5,302 bases of DNA. Source: Candidatus Cloacimonadota bacterium. GTDB taxonomy: Bacteria; Cloacimonadota; Cloacimonadia; Cloacimonadales; TCS61. The stretch covers positions 1 through 5,302 of the forward strand of contig QMNP01000138.1 of the NCBI GenBank assembly GCA_003647825.1. Reading direction: 5' to 3'. Under the pieces are notes generated by a model. That model was not told the origin of the DNA. It saw only the letters and a list, made by a program, of their open reading frames with translations, and searched no databases. Shown piece after piece: positions 1-4,969 of this stretch; within the stretch, counting starts at the first letter, position 1, and the number at the start of each line of letters is the position of its first letter. The position numbers and the translations under genes were made by a program.

Positions 1-11
1 TACTATTTATA

Positions 12-56
12 GAGATTGCTTCGTAAGCAACAGCGAGAAGCAAACTCGCAAAGACA
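12..56. repeat. Small two-hairpin intergenic repeat-like element
   Basis: Two perfect stems lie next to each other. TTGCTT at 16-21 pairs with AAGCAA at 25-30 around a 3-base loop. GCGAG at 33-37 pairs with CTCGC at 45-49 around a 7-base loop. AAGCAA also occurs again at 38-43 inside the second loop, so the first arm could pair with either copy and the two folds exclude each other. The edges GAGATTGCTTCGT (12-24) and CTCGCAAAGACA (45-56) resemble, from memory, a short repeat scattered between genes in many bacterial genomes (GAGATTGCTTCGT ... CTCGCAATGACA). This would be a degenerate copy. A chance structure is possible, and only one copy is visible here. Confidence 0.4.
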
Positions 57-71
57 CACTTTTTTTCTTTT
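33..71 (+). terminator. Possible weak terminator of an upstream gene
   Basis: The 5-bp GC-rich stem at 33-37/45-49 is followed by a run of seven T at 60-66, then C and four more T. The T run begins ten bases after the stem, which is farther than in a canonical intrinsic terminator, and the stem is short. It would serve a plus-strand gene left of the window, if there is one. Low confidence. Confidence 0.2.
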
Positions 72-154
72 CTCACAAAAACACTCTATTATGCAGAACT
101 CATTTATATAGCATATAATTAATCATACGTTTGAATGAGTCAAGAAAAAGGAAA

Positions 155-168
155 AAAACATATGTTTT
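155..168. promoter_or_regulatory. Perfect 14-bp palindrome, possible operator
   Basis: The sequence AAAACATATGTTTT is a perfect inverted repeat without a spacer, centred between 161 and 162, about 150 bases before der. A perfect dyad of this size suits a dimeric DNA-binding protein. In AT-rich DNA such a dyad can also arise by chance, and its distance from the promoter-like hexamers is large. No regulator can be named. Confidence 0.25.
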
Positions 169-245
169 GAAATAGTATTATTTTTACCATGAATCATCCT
201 AACCGTTTGTATTCATTAAAGTTAAATTCTTTATTTCTATTTAAT

Positions 246-290
246 TTGACAAATTGAGCTTTGAGTCAAGTTTGGCTCTGATAGTAAGAT
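246..290 (+). promoter_or_regulatory. Candidate promoter region for the der operon
   Basis: Several partial matches are present and none is complete. TTGACA at 246-251 is a full -35 hexamer but has no TATAAT-like box 16-18 bases downstream. TTGAGT at 261-266 followed after 18 bases by TAAGAT at 285-290 matches 4 of 6 positions in each box and would start transcription just before the ribosome binding site. A third reading is the Bacteroidota-type pair of TTTG at 245-248 and CAAGTTTG at 267-274, which misses the TAnnTTTG consensus by one base. That a promoter lies in this region is likely from the layout. The exact boxes are uncertain. Confidence 0.3.
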
Positions 291-295
291 AGTTC

Positions 296-302
296 AAAGG
301 GA
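296..302 (+). promoter_or_regulatory. Ribosome binding site of der
   Basis: AAAGGGA lies 12 bases before the ATG at 315, and the spacer is almost pure A and T. It supports this start together with the in-frame TAA at 309-311. It also shows that Shine-Dalgarno-like initiation is in use here. Confidence 0.55.
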
Positions 303-314
303 AAAAAATAAATA

Positions 315-1709
315 ATGAAAAAAAGCGTAGAAACATTTGCTGATAAATCTCAAAAAAGCGGAATTGTAAATTCCAGCAGATCTAGAAAAAGCATAGTCGC
401 AATTGTCGGAAGGCCAAACGTAGGAAAATCTACACTATTCAATAGAATTTGCCGTAAACGTAGTGCGATAGTTGATTTCGAAGAAGGTGTTACCAGAGAT
501 CGCAAATACGAAGATGCAGAATGGACAGGAAAGAATTTCATAATTGTAGATACAGGTGGTATAATTCCAAAATCTAACGACCGTATGGATATGGCGGTAA
601 AATTTCAGGCAGAAGTAGCGATATTAGAAGCTGATTTTATATTATTTATTGTCGATGCTAAAACAGGAACCACAGATATTGACCTGGAAATAGCCAGAAT
701 TCTATCACCTCATCGCGAAAAAGTGATGCTGGTAGCCAATAAAGTAGATAACGAAAAAGATGAACTCGAGGTTTATGATTTTATGCAGCTCGGATTTGGT
801 GAAGCATTCCCAATCGCTGCTATTCAAGGTAGGAATACCGGTAATTTCCTGGATGAACTGGTAAGTCATATCGACACAGTTCCTGCAACGGATGAAGAAG
901 ACGATAGTATAAAAGTAGCTATTGTTGGTAAACCTAACGTTGGGAAATCATCTGTTGTTAACAGACTTTCAGGACAGGATATAAACATAGTTACAGATAT
1001 TCCGGGCACAACAAGAGATTCTATTGATACACATTTTAAACATTTCGGGAAGAAGATCACATTTATAGATACAGCAGGATTACGCCGTAAGAAAAACATA
1101 AAATACGGTGTAGAATATTTTAGTACCATGCGTACGATTGAAAGTATTAATCGTGCTGATGTAGTTTTGCTGGTGATGGATGCAACAGAAGAACTTTCTA
1201 ACCAGGATCAGAAGATCGTATCTTATGCTGCACGCAATTATAAAGATATTATTATTGTTATAAATAAATGGGATCTGGTAGATAAAAACAATTCTACTGT
1301 TGGTGAATTTGTAAAAGATATTCGTCAGCAGCTGAAATTCGTTGAGTTTGCACCGGTTGTATTTATTTCTGCTCTCACAGGGCAGAGAGTACAGAAGGTT
1401 TTCGATATGATCTTACAGGTTAGCGAAGAAAGCAAAAAAAGAATTGGAACTTCTGAGCTGAATCGTTTTCTGCAAAGGGTTATCGCTAAATTCCCACCTT
1501 CTCATTCCAGTGGCAAACATACCAAGATCTTTTACTGCACACAGGTAAAAGGCCACCCACCAACTTTCGTCTTTTTCTGTAATAACAGCAAATTGATCAC
1601 GACGCATTACAAGCGCTATTTGCAGAATCAGTTGCGTGATACTTTTAAATTTGAAGGCGCATCGATTAAAACTCTTTTTCGCAGTCGGGAAGAAAATGAC
1701 CTATTCTAA
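315..1709 (+). CDS. der: Ribosome-associated GTPase Der (EngA), double G domain
   Basis: Essential GTPase needed for maturation of the large ribosomal subunit in the cytoplasm. The 464-residue product has the unique Der layout of two tandem G domains and a C-terminal KH-like domain. Domain 1 shows GRPNVGKST (32-40), a switch threonine at 60 in GVTRDR, DTGG (79-82) and NKVD (142-145). Domain 2 shows GKPNVGKSS (205-213), PGTTRDS (230-236), DTAG (252-255), NKWD (317-320) and the G5 ISA (351-353). The KH-like part (about 370-455) keeps GKHTKIFYCTQ and PPTFVFFCN. Oddities: about 27 Ser/Lys-rich residues precede the first strand where most Der proteins have only a few, and the first-domain G5 reads IAA (167-169) rather than the usual SA. 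The start is firm, because an in-frame TAA lies just upstream and no other ATG, GTG or TTG lies before the P-loop. Its 3' end overlaps plsY by 14 bp. The identification is essentially certain. Confidence 0.97.
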   Translation: MKKSVETFADKSQKSGIVNSSRSRKSIVAIVGRPNVGKSTLFNRICRKRSAIVDFEEGVTRDRKYEDAEWTGKNFIIVDTGGIIPKSNDRMDMAVKFQAEVAILEADFILFIVDAKTGTTDIDLEIARILSPHREKVMLVANKVDNEKDELEVYDFMQLGFGEAFPIAAIQGRNTGNFLDELVSHIDTVPATDEEDDSIKVAIVGKPNVGKSSVVNRLSGQDINIVTDIPGTTRDSIDTHFKHFGKKITFIDTAGLRRKKNIKYGVEYFSTMRTIESINRADVVLLVMDATEELSNQDQKIVSYAARNYKDIIIVINKWDLVDKNNSTVGEFVKDIRQQLKFVEFAPVVFISALTGQRVQKVFDMILQVSEESKKRIGTSELNRFLQRVIAKFPPSHSSGKHTKIFYCTQVKGHPPTFVFFCNNSKLITTHYKRYLQNQLRDTFKFEGASIKTLFRSREENDLF

Positions 1710-2316
1710 TCTAGCTTCAGCTTTTGTTTTAGCATATATTCTGGGAAGTATCCCTACAAGTTATCTCATGGGGAAGTTCATCAAGAAGATTGATATTCGC
1801 GATTTCGGCAGCGGCAATGTTGGTGCCACAAACGCTCTTCGCGTTTTAGGAACTAAAATCGGAATTATCACTTTAATTATCGACATAGGCAAAGGTATTC
1901 TGGCTGTATTCATGGGAAAAATAATCGTAGCTGAACCATCCAATATAGTTTTAATTGCATTGGGATTATTTGCCATTTTAGGTCATATCTTCACGATCTT
2001 CCTGAAATTTAAAGGCGGCAAAGGTGTAGCAACTTCGGCAGGAGTATTTATTGCATTGTCTCCATTAGCAGTTGGGATTGCATTGATAGTGTTTGTGCTA
2101 ACAGTCTGGATAAGCAAATATGTTTCGTTAGGTTCAATTCTGGCAGCTCTTGTTTTATTTCTGGTTGAATTGTATTGGAATATAACGCATTCGTTTGAAA
2201 ACATTGAACTTCTTATTTTTATTTTTGTAATAGCAGCTTTTATAATTATCCGGCATAAATCCAATATCAAAAGAATTTTAGCAGGAAATGAAAATAAACT
2301 TAGTTTTAAGAAATAG
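1696..2316 (+). CDS. plsY: Acyl-phosphate glycerol-3-phosphate acyltransferase PlsY
   Basis: Inner-membrane enzyme that moves the acyl group from acyl-phosphate to glycerol-3-phosphate to form lysophosphatidic acid, the first committed step of phospholipid synthesis in PlsX/PlsY bacteria. The 206 residues are strongly hydrophobic with several membrane segments and carry the three family motifs: GSIPTSYLMGK (17-27) followed by GSGNVGATNALRVLG (38-52), GH (96-97) with KFKGGKGVAT (104-113), and RHKSNIKRILAGNENKL (186-202). The length is normal for the family. An in-frame ATG at 1636 would add 20 residues (MILLNLKAHRLKLFFAVGKK) and overlap der by 74 bp. I prefer 1696, because the first membrane helix then begins as in relatives and GGGAAG lies directly upstream (1687-1692). 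Translation is probably coupled to der through the overlap. plsX, the usual partner, is not in the window. Confidence 0.95.
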   Translation: MTYSNLASAFVLAYILGSIPTSYLMGKFIKKIDIRDFGSGNVGATNALRVLGTKIGIITLIIDIGKGILAVFMGKIIVAEPSNIVLIALGLFAILGHIFTIFLKFKGGKGVATSAGVFIALSPLAVGIALIVFVLTVWISKYVSLGSILAALVLFLVELYWNITHSFENIELLIFIFVIAAFIIIRHKSNIKRILAGNENKLSFKK

Positions 2317-2320
2317 GAGA
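2315..2320 (+). promoter_or_regulatory. Ribosome binding site of purF
   Basis: AGGAGA begins inside the plsY stop codon (TAG, 2314-2316) and sits 11 bases before the purF ATG. It is the strongest Shine-Dalgarno match in the window. Because the plsY stop is in the purF frame and no start codon lies between it and 2332, this site fixes the purF start and rules out an N-terminal propeptide. Confidence 0.7.
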
Positions 2321-2331
2321 TTTTCTATTTA

Positions 2332-3699
2332 ATGTGTGGAATCATCGGAATTTATAATCATCATAGAGCAGCTGAACTGGCAACTTTAGGTTTATTTGCA
2401 GAACAGCACAGAGGTCAGGAAAGTTGTGGAATGGCAGTAAATGATGGAAAAACCATCCGTCTTCGCAAGAAAATGGGATTAGTAAAAGAGGTTTTTACCA
2501 GTGATAAACTGGAAAATTTAAAAGGCAGAATTGCTATCGGCCATGTTCGTTATCCAACTCGGGGAGCTTCATCAGTTTACAATTCACAACCACATGTAGT
2601 TGAAACACTCTCGGGGCCTTCTTATGCTCTTTCCAGTAATGGAGACATTATTAATTATGCCGAAACGCGTGAATACCTGGAATCTAAAGGTGTTTATTTT
2701 GCCAGTGGAAATGATGGTGAACTTTTGCTGAAATATATTGTTTATCACGTTGAAAAAGAAAATTTTACAATTGTAGAAGCTATAAAAAAATTAATGCTTT
2801 ATGTTAAAGGTGCTTTTTCTACCGTTCTGGCCACCAAAACAGAGATGATCTTATTTCGTGATCCTTACGGATTGCGTCCCATGAGTTACGGCAAAACCAG
2901 AGATGGTGCAATAGCAGTTGCTTCGGAAAGTTGTGCTTTAGACATACTTTATATGGATTGGCACAAAGAAGTTGAACCTGCCGAGATCATAGTAATTAAC
3001 ACTGATGGTGTAGAAAATATTAAAAATGATCCAGATGAGTTCCGAGCTACAGATACCGATAAACACTGTATTTTTGAGCATATCTATTTCTCCCGTCCGG
3101 ACAGCATTAACTTCGGTCACAAAGTATTTGATGTGAGAGAGCGAATTGGTGCGGAATTAGCTAAATCTGATGAAGGGTCAATATTTCCTGATGTGGTTGT
3201 ACCTGTTCCGGATTCGTCGAATTTTATAGCGCTTGGTTATGCTAAACAAAAAAATATTCCTTTCGAATTAGGATTGATCCGAAACCATTACGTGGGAAGG
3301 ACTTTCATTCAGCCGGAACAAACAATTCGCGATGAAAGTGTCTATCAGAAATTTAATCCGCTGCCTGGTTTCTTTGATGGAAAAAAAGTTGTATTAATAG
3401 ATGATTCAATTGTACGCGGTACCACAATTCGTAAACTGGTGAAACTTATAAAGAATGCAGGAGCAAGTGAAGTTCATATACGTATCGGTTCTCCAGCTGT
3501 ACGCTTTTCCTGTTTTTATGGCATCGATACACCAACAAGTGAAGAACTTATAGCCAATCGTATGAGTGAAGATGAAATTCGTGAATATACCGGAGCCGAC
3601 AGTTTAAAGTATATTCCCCTAAAAAATCTTATGAAATCTGTAAAAGATCCGCAGAATTACTGTGACGCCTGTTTCAGCGGAGATTATCCGGTAAAATAA
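2332..3699 (+). CDS. purF: Amidophosphoribosyltransferase PurF (Fe-S type, no propeptide)
   Basis: Catalyses the first committed step of de novo purine synthesis, in which glutamine plus PRPP gives 5-phosphoribosylamine. The 455 residues form an N-terminal Ntn glutaminase (about 2-235) and a C-terminal phosphoribosyltransferase domain. Cys2 in MCGIIGIY is the nucleophile, exposed simply by removal of the initiator Met. Glutamine-site motifs are GHVRYPTRG (70-78), SSNGD (101-105) and the NDGE segment (127-130). The PRPP loop is VVLIDDSIVRGTT (353-365), and RNHYVGRTFI (317-326) is the flexible loop. Cysteines 246, 394, 444 and 447 stand at the positions known to bind the [4Fe-4S] cluster in the Bacillus subtilis enzyme, so an oxygen-sensitive cluster is likely. 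The B. subtilis type normally carries a short propeptide before the catalytic Cys. Here none is possible, since an in-frame stop lies 15 bases upstream. It is slightly short for the family, mainly at the C-terminus. There is one base between its stop and the next start. Confidence 0.97.
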   Translation: MCGIIGIYNHHRAAELATLGLFAEQHRGQESCGMAVNDGKTIRLRKKMGLVKEVFTSDKLENLKGRIAIGHVRYPTRGASSVYNSQPHVVETLSGPSYALSSNGDIINYAETREYLESKGVYFASGNDGELLLKYIVYHVEKENFTIVEAIKKLMLYVKGAFSTVLATKTEMILFRDPYGLRPMSYGKTRDGAIAVASESCALDILYMDWHKEVEPAEIIVINTDGVENIKNDPDEFRATDTDKHCIFEHIYFSRPDSINFGHKVFDVRERIGAELAKSDEGSIFPDVVVPVPDSSNFIALGYAKQKNIPFELGLIRNHYVGRTFIQPEQTIRDESVYQKFNPLPGFFDGKKVVLIDDSIVRGTTIRKLVKLIKNAGASEVHIRIGSPAVRFSCFYGIDTPTSEELIANRMSEDEIREYTGADSLKYIPLKNLMKSVKDPQNYCDACFSGDYPVK

Positions 3700-3700
3700 T

Positions 3701-4171
3701 ATGAGTATAAAAAACTGGAATGAAATTACCGATCTGGTAAATAAATTGAAAAATCAGAATAGAAGGATCGTATTTACCAATGGCTGTTTCGATATTATTC
3801 ATGCCGGGCATGTGCAATACTTGCAAGAAGCTAAAGCTCTGGGAGATATTCTTATTATCGGATTGAATAGTGATGCATCGGTAAAAAGATTGAAAGGTGC
3901 TGAAAGACCGGTGAACAACCAGAATGATCGAGCTATTGTTTTAAGCGCCCTGAAATCAGTTGATTATATTGTTGTCTTTGATGAAGATACACCATACGAT
4001 CTCATAAAACAGATTAAGCCTGATATATTGGTAAAAGGTGGCGATTGGCCGGAAAATAAGATAGTAGGCCATGACATTGTTAAAGCTAATGGTGGAATTG
4101 TAAAGAGCCTTTCATTTCGACCTGGAAATTCATCCACCTCAATAATAGAAAAGATGAAAAATAATGGATAA
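3701..4171 (+). CDS. rfaE2: D-glycero-beta-D-manno-heptose 1-phosphate adenylyltransferase (stand-alone HldE C-domain)
   Basis: Transfers AMP from ATP to heptose-1-phosphate, giving ADP-heptose for LPS inner core or other heptosylated glycans. It acts in the cytoplasm. The 156 residues are a single nucleotidyltransferase fold: VFTNGCFDIIHAGH (24-37) contains the HxGH nucleotide-binding signature, RPVNNQNDRAIVLSALKSVDYIV (69-91) and DEDTP (94-98) match the HldE adenylyltransferase half, KGGDW (112-116) stands where KGGDY is usual, and SSTSII (144-149) is the C-terminal nucleotide-contact motif. The length equals the C-terminal domain of E. coli HldE, so this is the separate form, with the kinase (rfaE1) elsewhere. 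The relatives FAD synthetase and glycerol-3-phosphate cytidylyltransferase share the HxGH motif, but the central block fits HldE better. The start follows purF by one base with no good ribosome binding site close by (GGAG at 3679-3682 is 18 bases away), so coupled translation is likely. Confidence 0.92.
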   Translation: MSIKNWNEITDLVNKLKNQNRRIVFTNGCFDIIHAGHVQYLQEAKALGDILIIGLNSDASVKRLKGAERPVNNQNDRAIVLSALKSVDYIVVFDEDTPYDLIKQIKPDILVKGGDWPENKIVGHDIVKANGGIVKSLSFRPGNSSTSIIEKMKNNG

Positions 4172-4586
4172 AGTTGAAAATTTAGAAGATATTGCAGTTG
4201 TTAAGGAAACTGGTGAATATTACGTGCTTGTAGAAATGATGAGGACTGGAGCCTGTGACACTTGTGCCATGAACGGACTTTGTCATGGACATGATAAAAC
4301 AGTAACGCATAAAATCATAACCGATAATGAATATACAATCGGCGATAAAGTGAAGATAGATATTTCAGCAAAACTGCGGATAGCTTCTTCTCTCTTCATA
4401 TTTCTGTTTCCCGTGCTTATGATGATCTTATTCTATTCCTTATCAAGATATCTATTTTATTTAACAGATGGTATTTCAATTCTTATCTCTTTTGCAGGAT
4501 TGATCATCAGCGGATTTACCATTTATTTAGTAGATAAAAAAGTCGGCAGAAAATTGAAATTCGAAATCATCGAACTACTGGATTAA
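4164..4586 (+). CDS. RseC/MucC-family membrane protein (SoxR-reducing system type)
   Basis: A 140-residue protein built like the RseC/MucC family: an N-terminal cytoplasmic domain with a cysteine motif, then two membrane helices and a short basic tail. Cys31, Cys34 and Cys40 form C-x2-C-x5-C, followed by H-G-H (41-43) where many relatives have CG. The membrane segments are about 73-95 and 103-123, and the loop between them is short. In E. coli, RseC is encoded with sigma-E and its regulators and takes part with the Rsx/Rnf complex in keeping SoxR reduced; RseC-family genes also precede rnf operons in many bacteria. Here neither sigma-E nor rnf genes are near, so the role (probably redox or electron-transfer related at the inner membrane) is inferred. 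The gene overlaps rfaE2 by 8 bp through ATGGATAA, which implies coupled translation. At 140 residues it is a little shorter than E. coli RseC. The family call is good and the function uncertain. Confidence 0.8.
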   Translation: MDKVENLEDIAVVKETGEYYVLVEMMRTGACDTCAMNGLCHGHDKTVTHKIITDNEYTIGDKVKIDISAKLRIASSLFIFLFPVLMMILFYSLSRYLFYLTDGISILISFAGLIISGFTIYLVDKKVGRKLKFEIIELLD

Positions 4587-4598
4587 TTAATCCGAAAA

Positions 4599-4604
4599 TG
4601 AGGT
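4599..4604 (+). promoter_or_regulatory. Ribosome binding site of folB
   Basis: TGAGGT lies only 3 bases before the folB ATG (4608). The match is good but the spacing is shorter than usual. It lies in the 21-base gap after the rseC-like gene and supports the ATG at 4608 as the start. Confidence 0.5.
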
Positions 4605-4607
4605 AAA

Positions 4608-4964
4608 ATGAAAATTCACTTAAATGATATGGTATTTTACGGCTATCATGGAGTTCATCCTGAAGAGCGTAAACTGGGTCAGAGATTTATTGTCGATTTC
4701 ACCTATGAATCTGATTCCCAGCATGATGCAGAAATTAAAAACCTGGAAGATACGATCGATTACACAAAAGTATATGACATCATCAAACATACTCTCGAAG
4801 TTCAAGAATTTTATCTGCTGGAAGTATGTGCCAATACTCTTCTTAACTCCATTTTAAATGAATTCCCGACTATTATTCATGCTAATGTACGAATTCGTAA
4901 ACCTTCTGTTCCCATTAACGGTTCATTAAGTTCCGTAGAAGTGGAAATGGAACGGAATAGGTAA
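4608..4964 (+). CDS. folB: Dihydroneopterin aldolase FolB
   Basis: Cleaves 7,8-dihydroneopterin to 6-hydroxymethyl-7,8-dihydropterin and glycolaldehyde in folate synthesis. Its product is the substrate of FolK, encoded next. The 118 residues are the usual length of one subunit of the tunnelling-fold oligomer. The N-terminus MKIHLNDMVFYGYHGVHPEE is typical. By alignment from memory with the Staphylococcus aureus enzyme, Glu20 matches its Glu22, Tyr52 (in DTIDYTKV) its Tyr54, Glu72 (in LLEVCA) the pterin-anchoring Glu74, and Lys98 (in VRIRKPSVPI) the catalytic Lys100, so all active-site residues are present. An ATG at 4624 in another frame opens a 77-codon reading frame that is only a shadow. 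folK follows after 5 bases, an adjacency seen in many folate operons. Confidence 0.95.
   Translation: MKIHLNDMVFYGYHGVHPEERKLGQRFIVDFTYESDSQHDAEIKNLEDTIDYTKVYDIIKHTLEVQEFYLLEVCANTLLNSILNEFPTIIHANVRIRKPSVPINGSLSSVEVEMERNR
4959..4961 (+). promoter_or_regulatory. Short ribosome binding site of folK
   Basis: AGG in the last codons of folB, directly before its TAA stop, is 8 bases from the folK ATG at 4970. The match is minimal, but it is correctly spaced and suggests reinitiation by ribosomes leaving folB. Confidence 0.35.
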
Positions 4965-4969
4965 TTGTG

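Larger units (their letters stand above)
1..314. other. Gene-free leader region upstream of der
   Basis: No convincing coding region is seen on either strand in these 314 bases, which are strongly AT-rich. They hold a two-hairpin repeat-like element (about 12-56), a T-rich stretch (60-71), a perfect 14-bp AT-rich palindrome (155-168), weak promoter-like hexamers (246-290) and the der ribosome binding site (296-302). The upstream gene lies outside the window, so it cannot be decided whether the left part is the 3' end of another transcript. The only downstream gene it can serve is der and the run behind it, so the operon promoter is expected here. Confidence 0.8.

Noticed and set aside
1..314. 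tRNA, riboswitch or small RNA in the leader
   Set aside because: No cloverleaf, purine or folate riboswitch-like core or other known RNA fold could be recognised by eye. Only short hairpins are present.
350..1129. Two minus-strand reading frames (350-541 and 866-1129) with similar peptides PTFGLPTIAT and PTLGLPTIAT
   Set aside because: They are the reverse strand of the two Der P-loops (GRPNVGKST and GKPNVGKSS). Their likeness reflects the duplicated G domains and is not a gene pair.
1413..1607. Minus-strand reading frame of 64 codons
   Set aside because: Lies wholly within der, opposite the conserved KH-like domain, and shows no family motif or ribosome binding site.
1761..2270. Two minus-strand reading frames opposite plsY
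   Set aside because: Shadows of a well-supported membrane enzyme gene, with no recognisable domain.
2938..3120. Minus-strand reading frame of 60 codons opposite purF
   Set aside because: Covered by the conserved PurF coding sequence, and no independent signal was seen.
4574..4607. Possible terminator between the RseC-like gene and folB (GGATTAATTAATCC)
   Set aside because: GGATTAATTAATCC at 4580-4593 is a perfect palindrome, but it is AT-rich with no loop, spans the stop codon and has no T run after it. It is more likely incidental, though a weak binding site is not excluded.
4620..4857. Reading frames on both strands (4624-4857 plus, 4620-4805 minus) inside folB
   Set aside because: folB has all its catalytic residues in its own frame. 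The other frames have no motif and no suitable ribosome binding site.
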